Below are positions 1 to 11,795 of a DNA stretch of 64,000 nucleotides, one piece after another. The DNA is from Acanthosoma haemorrhoidale. Its lineage: Eukaryota; Arthropoda; Insecta; Hemiptera; Acanthosomatidae. The stretch's first letter is position 1, and the number at the start of each line of letters is the position of its first letter. A program made the translations under genes and the position numbers. The notes under the pieces were generated by a model, which worked only from the letters and a program-made list of their open reading frames with translations, searched no databases and was not told the origin of the DNA. Location of the stretch: the NCBI GenBank assembly GCA_930367205.1, contig OV884009.1:34357841-34421840 (forward strand). The letters run 5' to 3'.

Positions 1-377
1 AATAATTGGGTTAGCCTGATATTTTTGGTTGCTTCTAGTCGCTCTAAGGTAATGGTTTACTCTAGAAACAGTGGTGGACACTTTTTCTGCGCATGCGCCA
101 TCATTATAACACCTGCGAGCCCTCAATAAGTGAGTATTTACAGTGTGTGTTTTAGATCGTAAAACACAGAGAAGTCGACCATATTGGCCAGTCCCTGCTC
201 GTGGTTCTCGTTGATTAAAGATAAGAACACGCAGTAGACAACAACGCTAGTAAGGCTGAGTGGCACCATCCACGACTCTAGTGTAAATACCGTAAGTTCG
301 GATCTCATCGTGAGCAACAATTTTTTATTTAGAATAAAATTAATTTATAAAATGATAAATATTTAGAATTATGTATA
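1..377 (+). other. Probable 5' leader of the jockey LINE
   Basis: No coding is seen here. The stretch precedes ORF1 and is richer in GC around positions 60-300 than the AT-rich DNA further right. This fits the internal-promoter 5' UTR of a jockey element, but the element's start cannot be placed because the window begins here. The antisense 60-codon frame at 138-320 has no recognisable similarity and is taken as chance. Confidence 0.45.
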
Positions 378-1655
378 ATGAGATTTTATCAGCAGCTCAT
401 GTCTAAAAAAAATAAAAATAAAAAACAGCACTACTCACAGGGCCAACTCCGACCACATCGCCTATTAAGCGAAAGCCAAGAAGATCGAATAGAAACCAGA
501 ATTAGTTCCTTCAATAAATTCATCTGCCGCCAGCTCGATGGAAGACCTACCACCACAGGCTAGCACTTCAAAAGTTGACGAATCTCCGTTTTTCACGCCT
601 AACAGCTTCGAAGTACTGAGAAATACCCAAGCTGACGACATGGAAATTATCAAAATACCCACACAGCCCAAGCCACCTGCTATATTCATAAGAAATACTA
701 GCAGTTTCAAATTTCTATGCTCACAAATGAGTAAAATTGTAGGTATGGGAAAATATACATGCCTTAATCGGTTTCGGGATACGAAAATTTCGCCGGACAC
801 TCCCGATACTTATTGAGCCATTATCTAGTATTTGAAAGAAACTAAAGCTGACTTCCATACTTACCAGTTAAGGCAGGAATGATCGCTACGAGTAGTAATA
901 AAAAATTAGCACCCGACCACACCAGCTGATGAAATTGAAGACGAACTCGCAGCTCTCGGTTTCAAAGTTCGCCAACAAGGACAGGCAACAAGACGAATCT
1001 ATCAAAACGGCGTTACCATTGTTATTTGTAGATCTCGAGCTAACATCTGGCGTGGAGAAAATATACGACTTAACACACCTGTATTACACTAGAATACAGG
1101 TCGAAAAACCTTACCCCAAACGTGACATTGTCCAATGCCATAATTGTCAGGCATAGGGTCACACAAAATCGTACTGCCACCACCCTCCCAGGTGTAAAGT
1201 GCAGTGGGCAGCACAAAAGTGAATTGTGCAAAAAGCCCCTGAAATTGCCTGCTGTATGCGTGCTCTACCAGCAAGGCCATCCGGCCAACTACAAGGGCAG
1301 CGAGGCTTACAGAACGCTTAAGTCCAGGAGCGAACTACGCCTTCGGCCAGAAGATAAGCAAGCCAGAGGTAGCTCAAAAAGCGCCCCTGTCTCTGAGGCC
1401 TTCAGTCTCTTTTGCTGATGTGGTTCAGAGCAGAGAGCAGTCACAGGCACTGCCCACTACTCGTCCGCAAGTTCCTCTTCCCCAGCATTCCGTTCATCCT
1501 GTCAACCAGCATACCCAATCCCATCCTCAACCATACATCTCGCATATTCCTCCACCTTCAAGCCTATCAACATAATTCCTTACAGAGTTCAGAACCCTAA
1601 TTACTCCTCTCATTTCCCTTCTGACAAATCTTGTCTCCTACCTTATCCCCGTTAA
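378..1655 (+). pseudogene. Jockey ORF1 (gag-like, PRE_C2HC plus zinc knuckles), disrupted
   Basis: In active jockey elements ORF1 encodes an RNA-binding chaperone that coats the LINE RNA. Here the reading is split over several frames. A basic N-terminus begins at the ATG at 396. A PRE_C2HC-like block lies at about 905-1140, followed by CxxC-type knuckles at about 1141-1300 (CQ, GHTKSYC, then KCSGQH, ELC, AVCVLYQQGH). A TAG falls inside the first knuckle at 1153-1155, and a small deletion near 1190 changes frame. Further shifts occur near 540-560 and 1355. The C-terminal reading ends at a TAA at 1653-1655, 13 nt before the ORF2 ATG. The family assignment rests on knuckle order and position before an EN/RT ORF. 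Confidence 0.8.
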
Positions 1656-1668
1656 ACAAAATCCATAA

Positions 1669-4350
1669 GTGGATCCTTGTTACTCCTTATCCATTTTCCT
1701 TTGGAATGGAAATGGTGTTCGCACCCACACCAACAAACTGACAGCACTACTCCACGACAAGAACATCGACCTAGCTCTTATTACTGAAACAAGACTTACG
1801 AGTAAACGACCATTTACTGTTCGACAGTACCAGACTTATCAAACTGATCACCCAGATGGAAGAGCTCATGCAGATACCACTGTCATTGTCCATATCTCCA
1901 TTTCCCATCACATAGTTCCTTTGGTAGCACATGATTTTCTTAAGTCCACTGCAGTGTCAAACAGCACCTTCATTTTCACCCTCACTCTAGCATCAGTGTA
2001 CTGCCCTCCCAATAAATCCATTTCTGATTCCCAATCCATCTCCTTTCTAGACTCCATCGGACATCGTTTCCTTGTGGGTGGGGACTTTCATGCGAAGCAC
2101 CAACATTGGGGCTCAAGATCTACGAATACACGAGGCCGTGCTTTTCTGTCTGCACTCACACGTAAGCATTGCTCCATTATCTCTCCTGACACAACCACCT
2201 CCTATTGGCCATCTGATCCCAACCGAAATCCTGATCTCCTCGACTTCTTTTTCTACAATAGCTTAGGAACACTAAACTATTCAATAACGCGCCTCGATGA
2301 CCTCTCCTCCGATCATAGTCCTTTATTATTAACCATTTCCCTAAGACCAATTCACAAACTGCCTCCTCCTTCATTTATTAGGGGCCCAGTTGACTGGGAC
2401 CACTTCCGCCAGCTACTTACAGATTCCGTAGACCTCAAAGTGTCCCTGAAAACATCCCAAGACCTAGAGGATGCAGTGCATTCTTCCACTGCTCTGGTCC
2501 AAAGGTCAGCTTGGGAGGCATCGTCACCCAAAAATTTACAATCATAATCGTCTACCTCAGCATCTCAAAGATCTAATCCAATCCAAATGCCACTCCAGAA
2601 CAGTGTGGCAAAGATCCCGGCATCCTGCTGATCGCCGCTCTTACAATCAGCACTGCCGATTGGTAAAGCAGCTATCGGCATCCTTCCGTTCCGATTCCTT
2701 CAATTCCCACCTCTCCTCTCTGTCTACCAGGGACAACTCCTTATGGAATGTAACCAAAAAAATCCATAAGTATCATCCTGTTTCAACCCACTCCACCGTG
2801 ATGATGGGTCCTGGGCGGCTTCGGACGGGGATAGGTCGGAGGAATTTGCTCTGCATCTTACCCATACTTTCACACCTCACCTTTCTCATCAAAGCCATAC
2901 TCACAGCACAACTGTGGAAGATTTCCTCACTTCACCTATTCCTCTCTCTCTTCCACCAAAAGCCGTTAATCCCTCTGAGGTCAAATACCTTCTGAAAAAC
3001 TTACCTTACCGAAAATCCCCTGGATATGATCTCCTTACTCCTCAAATTCTCAAACAGCTTCCTCCTAAAGCCATAATCTTTTTAACCTATATATACAATT
3101 GCATTATCCGAACGACGCACTTTCCTCTCCTCTGAAAACATTCCATTATTGTCCTATTCGCCAAACCCGGTAAACCACCCAATGAAGCCTCATCTTACCG
3201 TCCAATTAGCCTACTCCCTATCCTCTCAAAAATATTTGAGAAACTCCTACTAAAACATCTACTTCCAATTGTTGAATCCAAAAACCTTTTTCCCACACAC
3301 CAGTTTGGTTTCCGCCAATGACATTCCACTGCTCAACAAGGCCTTCGCGTTGTTGATCACATCTCCTCAGCCCTTGAAACCAAACAGTATTGCACTGCTG
3401 CCTTTCTCGATATAGCTCAAGCTTTTGACAGGGTTTGGCACGCAGGTTTGCTCTACAAGCTCAAAAGATATTTACCACAGACCCTTTTCCTAATCCTACA
3501 GTCCTACCTTTCAAACCGCTTCTTCCAAGTCCGCTGTGGTTTAGAATACTCTAACTACTATCCCATAAGTGCAGGAGTTCCACAGGGCAGTGTCCTGGGC
3601 CCCATCCTCTATAACCTATACACCGCTGATGTCCCCTCTACTCCCAATACCTTCTTGGCCACATTTGCAGATGACACTGCAGTCTTGTCATCCCACCCAG
3701 ACCCCGACATAGCATCCCATAACCTTCAAAAACACCTTGACGAGATCGAGTATTGGTGCAATCAATGGCGGATCAAAGTTAATGAAGCAAAATGCTCCCA
3801 CATTACCTTCACCCTTTGTCGCAAGTCTTGTCCACTAGTTTATTTTAATTCTATTCCTCTCCCTGTATCCGAGACAGTACGGTACTTAGGCTTCCATCTT
3901 GACAAACGACTGACCTGGAACCCACATACGAGACTAAAAAGACAAGAACTAAACAGACGCTTTGGACAACTGTACAGACTACTTCAAAGGACATCCCATC
4001 TCTCAATAGAAAATAAACTACTAATCTACAAAGTTATACTTAAACCAATCTGGACATACGGAATAGAGCTATGGGGGACAGCAAAAAAGTCGAACATCAA
4101 GCGTATCCAATCCTTTCAATCAAAAGTCCTGAGAACAATAGTAAATGCCCCTTATTATGTCAGTAACAAAACCCTTCATAACGACCTTAACATACCCTAC
4201 ATTCTTGAACTCATCCCTTCCAAGTTTATGAAATTCCACAGTAGCCTTTCCAACCACCCTAATCCTGTAGCACAGTCATTGCAATGCGCCACTCATCCCT
4301 ATAATCCTCCTCGGAGACTGAAACGGCAGTGGCCTCGTGACCTGCTATAA
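1669..4350 (+). pseudogene. Jockey ORF2: AP endonuclease plus reverse transcriptase, disrupted
   Basis: The length (894 codons if open) fits a jockey ORF2, which nicks target DNA and copies the element RNA at the nick. The endonuclease spans 1669-2400: WNGNG, ALITETRL, GGDFHAKHQHWGS, and SSDHSPLL near 2310. The RT lies at about 2950-3900: KSPGYDLLTP, SSYRPISLLP, HQFGFRQ, AFLDIAQAFDRVWH, GVPQGSVLGP, and the catalytic FADD at 3664-3675. A C-terminal domain runs to the stop at 4350. Breaks: one extra A in an A-run near 2530, a compensating shift near 2795, a TGA at 3133-3135 and a TGA at about 3318. All parts read in frame with 1669 except 2530-2795. The breaks make this copy inactive. Confidence 0.92.
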
Positions 4351-4998
4351 ACGCGTGACAGTGGGAGTCCTGACAATGGCCAGTTTCTCAAATCATGTCC
4401 TGAGCGTCTGTGGCTCTCACGCTCTTGGTCAGCCTCCACTGGCTCGTATCCGGTGATGCGGCTGGCGGAGGAGCATGGGGGACTTCCCAAGACTCCACTT
4501 CCTCTTTCGTATGCAAGGGAGGTGATAAACATGTGGATTTGGGAGGCCTCTGGGCTGTCTGTAAATATTGTATGAATGAGCGAGTGAATGATGAATTGTA
4601 AGTATGGTATGAATGAGAGCATTTATCTCAATTACTTATTGCTTAAAAGGCAGATTTTAAGTTTAGCACAATAAAGAAGTTATATATATATATATATATA
4701 TACATGTATATATAAAAAAAAAAAAAGAAACAGTAGTGTGATAGACGTGAAGTATTCAAGATTTTTATACTTTCCTTACCTGTTTTTGCTAAAGTTAAGG
4801 CCTTAGTTACTTAGTTTCATTAATTTCATTGACAAAATGGTTTAGATTCCAGTTTTTTTTTTAACCAAGAGATAAAAAGCAACAAAAAACTGATTTATAA
4901 AACATACTGTAACATTTGAGTAAAAAAATAAAAAATTGAAATCATAAATGTAATAAATGAAAAAATAAAATAAGTGGTTGCACAGTAAATATACCTAC

Positions 4999-5326
4999 CC
5001 TGGCCATTAAGTAAGGTATAAAGAACTCTATCTTGATTAGGAGTAGCACCACGCAAAGTTATCGTAACAGTAGGTTCGGAATTATGAGGTTCCATAACCC
5101 TTTTAATTGTGACCATTTGTGGTGCAGGTTTATTGTTAGCTGTCGATGTTTTGTTTGTTTGTGCTGAATATGAATTATTTTTGGACCTTTTTTTCTGTTT
5201 ATTTGAGTTCAGTTTTTCTTTTTCTTCAGCTTCTTTTGAAGCTAATGCTTCCTCTCTCTTTTTTTGTTCTTCTAATAGACGTGCTTTTTCTTCTTCTTCT
5301 CGTTTCTTGCGATTCATTAATATTCG
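4999..5326 (-). CDS. FAM193: FAM193-like gene, exon with C-terminal FAM193 domain
   Basis: This exon has 109 codons plus one base, entering in phase 0 after an acceptor (ttccag) and leaving at GG|GTAGGT. It begins with a highly charged coiled-coil-like stretch rich in E, K and R (RKKREEEEKARLLEEQKK). A low-complexity S/N/K linker follows, then a conserved block (MVTIKRVMEPHNSEPTVTI, then LRGATPNQDRVLYTLLNGQ). I recognise the block as the FAM193 C-terminal domain. Human FAM193A has been linked to p53 control, but the role in arthropods is not known to me. The last exon(s) must lie left of position 1, beyond the jockey insertion. The domain naming is from memory, not from a search. Confidence 0.85.
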
Positions 5327-6149
5327 CTGGAACATAGAAAGTTTTTAAATAAAATTATCAAGTTATTAGTTACAAAAAAACCGACTAAAAACCCTAATAA
5401 GAAAAGCAAATAAATAAAATGTAAAGCAGCAACATACTCAAAATTTATTTAAAAGCATGTTGTCCTATGCATGAACTATTCTGTTAAAACCATTTCTTGA
5501 CATCACTCTGCCATTTAACATTTCATATTATGACTTGTTGAAGAAGTATATATATAGTAATAATTTTTTATAATCAATTAAATTCTATTTTAAGATGAAC
5601 AACTAGTTAGAAATAAAAGCTGGAATATGTATTGTTAATACCTCAAGTATGAACTTAGGTATTAAGTAAGGGATACCTGTGAAAACCAAATATTCTCATG
5701 CAATACATTGGATAAATTTACTAGTGGAGTTTCTAAACAGGAATTCAAATCAAGTTCTTCTTAAAATTATTCTAGCAGCAAGGAGTTGAGGTGGTATGAA
5801 TGTAACCCATGTTGCGTATAGGACTAAAATAAATTTGGAAAATAATGGCAGGAAAAATCCAAAAAAAAGCGAGCTACAAATCAATGAATTGAGTGAAAAT
5901 AAAGGGGAACGTTTCCCATTACTCCCCCGAGATTCTTTGAGCAGAGACCAAAAATTTCCATTTAAATTACAATTGGTATTCTAATAGCTAAACATATAAC
6001 ATATTGAATTTGCAATAAAAAAATTTTCAATAAATTGTAGAAGGAACCCTACCAAAAAAATTTGTTTTTCAAAAAGTCAGTTTGATTAGTTAGTAATTTG
6101 GATTATGATACTTTGATGTACATTAAAAAAAATATAAAATAAAATTAAC
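5327..6149 (-). other. FAM193 intron (823 nt)
   Basis: This AT-rich intron lies between exons 6150-6280 and 4999-5326, with donor GTTAAT and acceptor ttccag. Nothing coding or repetitive is recognised. It is one of only two short introns in the gene as seen here; the others exceed 2.7 kb. Confidence 0.7.
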
Positions 6150-6280
6150 CTTCTTTTCCTTTTGTCTTGCTTTCTTTGCTGCCTTTTTTTCATTTCGACA
6201 TTTTACTTCAGTGCCTTCAATAAAATCCAACAAATCCTCTAATGCTCTAGTATCCCTTTCAGAATTTGTACCTGGGTTCC
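6150..6280 (-). CDS. FAM193: FAM193-like gene, internal exon (LLDFIEG motif)
   Basis: This exon has 131 nt. It enters with two bases (phase 1), leaves in phase 0, and is flanked by acceptor ctttag and donor AAG|GTTAAT. The translation holds an acidic helix (ALEDLLDFIEGTEVKC) followed by a strongly basic tail (NEKKAAKKARQKEKK). I recognise this pairing from FAM193 proteins just upstream of their coiled coil. It splices in frame to exon 4999-5326, whose first residues continue the basic/charged region. Upstream it joins the G left over from exon 11796-11934. Confidence 0.85.
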
Positions 6281-6853
6281 CTAAAGCATAGAAATTTATT
6301 TAATTCTTTCAGGATAGGTAATAAAAAATATAAGTATTTTTGTTTATCTTACCGTTAATAGCAAATAGTGTTAGGGTCAGATGAAGGAGATTAGGTGTCA
6401 TAGGATAGAGCTATCTTATGATACACAAACTGTCAATTCATGGTTGGACAGGAATGGGACAGGAAGTTATTTAAAGGTGTTCAGCAGGATTTGTTTTTCA
6501 TCACCACACTGCTCCTCTTCACTGATAATCTAATAAGCCCTTTTAGCTGCCTAAAAACCAGCAAATACTGTTCATAAGCCCACTATTTCAAAGTATACCA
6601 CTTCTGTCATTCTTTTTTTGCATTTTATGATACCAAAAAAAAGTCAATTTATTTTATGACATTAGTCAAGAAATGATTTACAACCACCCCTCTGATTTTT
6701 TTTATTAATTATAAATAAAAACAGATAAATATGAATTCTCTTTCCCCTTTGGCAACTAAAACCATTTTATTTTAAGCCCTCACAAAATAAAATGTATATA
6801 TTTACTAACCCACAACATTAATTGCATAAATTACATTAATTTTAAAAATAATA
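6281..6853 (-). other. FAM193 intron, left part before the Tigger-like element
   Basis: This is AT-rich intronic DNA between the acceptor at 6281-6282 and the left terminal repeat at 6854. No coding similarity or repeat is recognised. Confidence 0.5.
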
Positions 6854-6880
6854 CAGTGGCCCCTCGCTATAATGTGGGTC
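6854..6880 (+). repeat. Left terminal inverted repeat of the Tigger-like element
   Basis: It is preceded by TA and matches the reverse complement of the right end (10275-10301) at most positions over about 21 bases. The inward sequence also shares GACCCGTGTTATA with the right end (seen at 6896 and 10257), so homology extends past the core TIR. Confidence 0.7.
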
Positions 6881-7961
6881 AAGGGGAAATATAATGACCC
6901 GTGTTATAGGAGTACCCACACTATACGAGTTAATATGAGTTAATGTTTCTTAAAATGATCAGTTATTTTAAGTTGCTTTAAGTTGAAGCCTTTTTTCTTC
7001 ACATTCATAATTATAGGTTTAAGGGAAGCAAGCAACTTGCAGTAATTTCACAGGCTCAATAGATGATTTATACACCTCCATCCAAGACAATAAGACGTAG
7101 CTGTTTAGGCCAGAGAAAATTTGGAAAAAAAAAAGTAAATATTATATAAATGAACATATATTTAAGATTAAAACTTTAAATGTAAGTTATGAAATGTATT
7201 AATTTTATTCCCTATAAACAGCAATATTATTTTGGGTTACATCAAGTTAAGGAAAAAATAGTTTGAAAAACTATAAATTTGAAGCCGTAAATAAGGTATT
7301 GTAGCTCTGGACCCAAAGATAATGCTTTGGGCTTAAGGGAACGAGGCTTTGAGCCGAGGGCTTAAGGCTTAGCTTAAGCTCAGTGAGTGTTGAGGTTGTG
7401 GCTGTACAAGACTGTTCCCCTTGGAACTTGAATATCCAGATGCACTTAATAACGTTGGCCTACCAACTTATTAGTGCCGACTTGGACAAATATTTCGCAT
7501 GGACCTTTCCGTTGGTATCACCGCACTCGCGGCATCTTTCAACTCTCCTCGACTGGCCGAGAATGTGAGTATAAACTTTTTTCCTTCATTCACTCAACAT
7601 TGTTTAAGCTTTATTTATTTCTCATTGCAGCTATTTATAATATCAGAAATTACAATTTTTAGAATTAAAGGAGTAATTTCCTAGCTAAATTTTAATTCCA
7701 TAGTATTTTTTTTTTATGAACACTCGTCTTTTAAAAAAAGTAAATTTTATTTATAATTATTCTATTCAGGCCTGGTATTAAAATTTTTCTTATTTATTAA
7801 TTTTAAAACTAAGTCCATTGTGTAAATTTTTTTAAAAATAAAGTTTATTGTGATTTTCCATAAATTTCAAGTTTGCTGTTTATTTATTTGTTTGTTTTAC
7901 ATCAGTTATATTTTTTCTTCCATACATTTTTGTGCCATAGAACCCACCTGACTTTGAGTTA

Positions 7962-9408
7962 TTACTCAGAGGATTTTAATTCTTTATGGATAACAGTCGA
8001 TTGTGGCAAGTTGGCAGTAGGCGCTGTAAGTCCAATATTCTCTTCACTGTCTTCCTCTTCAATTGGTTGTTCAACAGGTACCTCAGTGTTTATGATATCC
8101 GCATCAGTAAGAATATTGTCTGGCTTTTCATTAGAGTCTATTTTTGTCCATTCATTTAAACAGTGTACTGTCAATCCAGGTTCACCAAGGTTACAAAACA
8201 TACTAACTTGACTATTAACTCCTAACATTTGAAGATCGTCACATAAATTATTTGGTACGGTTGATTCTTCTTTGAGGATATTTTTCCAATAATTATAAAT
8301 TGTTGATTTTGTAACTGAATCCCAAGCTAGACCAATTCTGTAAATTTTTTCTTTTAGATTAAGAGATTTAAAAAATTTAGTGACTTATTTTTCTTTAGTC
8401 AAAGTGATAACAGTAATTCTTGTCTATAATTTACTTTAAACAAACGAATAATCCCCCGATCTAATAGCTGAATATAAGAGGTTGTATTCTTTGGAAGGAA
8501 TAAGACTTTGATTTTTCCGTCATCAGTTATAATGCTTTCGGCAGGAGGGTGAGCTGGGCAGCTGTCAAGTAAAAGTAACTACCTGGTATCTAGTTGCTTT
8601 TTTTGGCGAATTTCCTTAAATTTAGTACAGTCATTCATGAAATAAACTTGCTGTCAACCAAGCGTTTGAAGATCTGGTGTATTTAACTTGCAATTTTGGC
8701 ATGTCAGTTGATTTAAAACAATTCGGATTTCAGCTTTTCCCAATGCACAGTGGAGGTAATTTGCATGTTCCTGTTCAGTTGACACGTAAGGGCAGTGTAA
8801 TTTTATCTTTACTAAATTTGAATCCTGCTTTACTTGGTGTTTGTTTTAAATCTAATGATTTAATAGGAAGCATTTAAATATTAGCGGTTAACTATGATTA
8901 TTTTCAGAAATAAATTTATTTAATAATTTTTAAAACTCACCCGTGCGGGTGAGCTCTAAATGAGGAAAGCTCTTCCTTAATCACTGGCACAACTCTCCCC
9001 ACAAGTTGTAAATTTCTCCAACTCCATGTCTTTTTTGCCAACACCAAAGCCAACCATCACTCGCTGAAAATTATTGTCTTCTCTAGGTCATTTTTTTTGT
9101 AATCCCAAGGAAATTTCTCAGCTTGAACTTTAAGGCCTGATCCCAAAATAGGTACACCTTCACTTCTTTATTAAACGAATCACATAAAAAGGCACTTGTC
9201 TAAATAGTTTACCCATACCTGTTTTTTCCTCAGCAATGCAGAACATTATCAAGAAAATGTACAAGTTTTTCTTCTTCTTGAACCCACCCTCTTATTTGTA
9301 TTTTCTGTAATGCCTAGTTCCTTCCCTTTTCAATTGAGCTTTTCAAACACCTTTTCTCAATCTGTCTATTATGGCGAGTTTCTCCCCAACTGTATATGAT
9401 TTCCTCAT
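7962..9408 (-). pseudogene. Tigger/Jerky-like transposase (CENP-B HTH plus DDE_1), degenerate
   Basis: Reading the minus strand from an ATG at 9408 gives pieces of a CENP-B-type transposase in order. A first HTH comes first (KSYTVGEKLAIIDRLRKG). A second HTH-like block follows with KKRHGV near 9030. A DDE part at about 8575-8440 has LLLDSCPAHP, then LPKNTTSYIQLLDRGII. The C-terminus (YRIGLAWDSVTKSTIYNYWK, 8340-8280) runs into an acidic tail open to 7962. The family domain binds the TIRs and catalyses cut-and-paste at TA. Many stops and frameshifts make it a fossil. Confidence 0.75.
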
Positions 9409-10062
9409 CTTAAATTTCAGCGATAAAAGAAAAGAAATAAAAACTATTAAAAAGAAACAGGGCAGGAAGATGCACTTCACTTCAAATTGAAAAAACTGCC
9501 TGAGAAAATCACACAATTTTTAAAAAGGGAGGTAATTTCTGTAAGTGCTGAGTGGGAGGCTATTTTGGATAGGTTTCCTGGTAACTAGAAATGGGCAAAA
9601 AATTGAGAATTGATCTGCTCTTCCTTTACCTAAACATGAATATTGAAAATTTCTATATCAAACTTATTTCAAGAACCTTGAAGTTTCATTGGGAAAAAAA
9701 ACTTTGTATATATCGAATAAAATTTGTAGATATCAAACAAAAAAATGTTTGTATTAAAAAAAAATGAATAGTGGATTAAAAAGTGCCCATAGATAAAGTT
9801 CATAAAGAAATATAAATTAAATAAAAAAAAAGATGTTACTCCACAATGCAACAGAAATATTCAGGGGAATCCTTGTTTAGGAAAAGGTTATCACAGTTTA
9901 ATGAAACTTTTCAGAATGGGTTCTTAACTTCTATTCTCTGAATCCTTTTCCTATAAGCTTCTGATAATTATAGTGAAATTCACTACTTTATTATTATTCA
10001 ATGCTTTAAATTCAATTTACCATTATCTTTCTTGCTTTAAATGTGCCCACGAAACAAAAATC

Positions 10063-10170
10063 ATGAAGTATGAAAGAGAAGTTCAACTTAAAAAAATATA
10101 AGAAAGTGGAATGAAAAATAAAGACGTGGCAAAAAAGTACAAAATTACAAGTAGGTATAGTATCAAAAAT
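10063..10170 (+). pseudogene. CENP-B-like HTH fragment in opposite orientation
   Basis: A short plus-strand reading (KYEREVQLKKI, stop, ESGMKNKDVAKKYKITS) looks like the first helix-turn-helix of a pogo/CENP-B transposase. It faces the opposite way to the transposase relic at 7962-9408 although both lie between the same TIRs. It could be a leftover of a second related element. The fragment is short, so the family call is tentative. Confidence 0.45.
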
Positions 10171-10274
10171 TGTCTAACATCGTGATTACGTTATAAAAAA
10201 AATTATAATGTGTTGTCATCTTACTTTTAGATTAATCAAAGATTAGGACCAGGGCTAGACCCGTGTTATATACA

Positions 10275-10301
10275 AATCTGCAGTATAACGAGGGTCCACT
10301 A
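10275..10301 (-). repeat. Right terminal inverted repeat of the Tigger-like element
   Basis: It mirrors the left TIR with a few substitutions. The outermost base differs (T for C on the element strand), and no clear TA follows, so the exact end could shift by one or two bases. Confidence 0.65.
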
Positions 10302-10429
10302 TGGACCTATAATTCCATATAAAATAAAAGTTAATGACTAAGGACTGCTTATTAACAGCACATTAACCAGAGGAAATCACACGACTGTGTTATCAAGAAA
10401 ACAAGAAAAATTTCCATACTCTAACTTTT

Positions 10430-11050
10430 ATTTCTTCTGCCTCTGCTCTTCATCTGACAAATGTGTTTTGCCCACACAAAACCATCCTAATCCCTGAACA
10501 CTGTTCCTTTGTATCCAATCAACTGGGCATGACTCTGCCACTCTCCTCTATCTCCAGTTTCCCATTCCAAAGAAGTAGCCTCAGTCATTCATGATTTTCT
10601 TGCCCAAAAATCACTTGGTTTCGATCTTATTACTTGAATTATGCTCAAAAATTTTATCTATATATAGCTCGGTTCTCAGAACCACTTATTTTCTTCGCCT
10701 TAGGAAATTCTCATCAATCAAAATGATTCAATGTAAATCTCTGTACTCTCCCCTGCATCATACAAACCCATTTTCCTCCTACCAATCATAGGAAAAATCC
10801 TTGAAAAACCTCTGCAAAAACACTTAACAGCTTTCCTTGACCTTCTTATACCCCCCTCCATCAGTTGGATTTCAGTCCTAGCACTCCACAATCCAACGCA
10901 ACGCGATGGTCGATTCCATTTCCTCCTCATTTGAAAAGAAAGATTATTGCTCTGAAGTATTTCTTGACATTTCTCAGGCCTTTGATTGACCTGGGCTTGC
11001 TCTGTAAACTTATACAGAGGTTTACAAAGATACTTCATCATTCACCTCAT
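10430..11050 (+). pseudogene. Old jockey-like LINE reverse transcriptase relic
   Basis: Across shifting frames the plus strand reads as conserved RT motifs: a KSLGFDLIT-like block near 10605, YKPIFLLPIIGKILEKPLQK at about 10760-10820, a FGFRxQHST-like block near 10865-10900 and VFLDISQAFD near 10958-10990. The same order is seen in the jockey ORF2 at 2950-3430, but this copy is much more diverged. It has no ORF1, no 3' tail and no target duplication that I can see, and it lies in a FAM193 intron. Confidence 0.6.
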
Positions 11051-11795
11051 TTCTGCAACTTGACAGACTTAAAAAAAAATTTTAGTGTTATGTGCACTGT
11101 GCCTTCCTTACTACAGGCAATTAAGTTGGCTCCTGTTGTTAGTCGTGGTACCATATTTTTAATAATAAAAAGTATTTTCATCATCAATTCTAATTGATGC
11201 TCAACCTCAGCTTTTAATTATATTTTTTAGATTGCCATTTCTGAATGATTTTTTTTTTTTGTTTATTTGTGTTACATAACCCTCATATATACTGGTAATT
11301 ATATATATTTATGTTTCCATATTTCAAGTAGTTACTATACAGTCCTGTATTATTCAACATTTCTTAGTTTTTCTTTTTAATTGTATATAAAGTTTAATTT
11401 ATATTACAATTCTTACATATTAAATTATTTATTTCTTAATGTTATATTTTGTTACTCAGGTTTTTTCATTGTTTTTTATTAATTTACTTAAAGTTATACC
11501 AATACCAACTAATACAATTATGTAAATAATTTAGGCAAATTTGCGATTTGCAAGTCCCAGACTAATAAACCATATTATAATATATGTAATAACATGAAAT
11601 GAAATTTTAAGGTTTAAATATTTACCATTAAATTTAAGTTTGATGACTTATAAGCAAAAAAAAATACTGACAAGCTAAACACAGACCTGGACTGCAACCA
11701 TTATCCATGACTTGGGTAAATTTGGTTCAGTGGTGAGCTATTCTACAATTTATTTACATATGATAATCTTGAATAATTATTTTTTGTTTAATTAC
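11051..11795 (-). other. FAM193 intron, AT-rich, nothing recognised
   Basis: This is T-rich low-complexity intronic sequence up to the donor at 11794-11795. No coding similarity is seen. Confidence 0.5.

Larger units (their letters stand above)
1..4730 (+). mobile_element. Jockey-type non-LTR retrotransposon (LINE), near full length, decayed
   Basis: Two consecutive reading frames have the layout of a jockey-clade LINE. ORF1 (378-1655) carries a zinc-knuckle nucleic-acid-binding region. ORF2 (1669-4350) carries an APE endonuclease followed by reverse transcriptase. A 3' UTR of about 320 nt follows, with an AATAAA at 4670-4675, a (TA)n run at 4681-4702 and a poly(A)-like tail ending near 4730. 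The 5' limit is not seen and may lie outside the window. Several stops and frameshifts in both ORFs mean this copy cannot make intact proteins. It lies antisense to the FAM193 gene, in the intron after exon 4999-5326. A 5'-truncated relative occurs at 48885-49107. Confidence 0.9.
6854..10301 (-). mobile_element. Tigger/pogo-like DNA transposon (Tc1/mariner superfamily), decayed
   Basis: Imperfect terminal inverted repeats bound about 3.45 kb. The left end begins CAGTGGCCCCTCGCTATAAT after a TA at 6852-6853. The right end, read on the minus strand from 10301, is TAGTGGACCCTCGTTATACT. TA target choice, TIR style and an internal CENP-B-like DDE transposase relic on the minus strand (7962-9408) agree with the Tigger/pogo group. 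The right-hand TA duplication is not clean. A GC-richer stretch at 7290-7570 inside the element is unexplained, and a CENP-B-type HTH fragment near the right end points the other way. Confidence 0.75.

Noticed and set aside
465..800. 111-codon minus-strand frame
   Set aside because: It is the antisense shadow of the jockey ORF1 N-terminal region and has no similarity of its own.
4299..4622. 107-codon minus-strand frame
   Set aside because: It overlaps the jockey ORF2 end and 3' UTR in antisense and is explained by the element.
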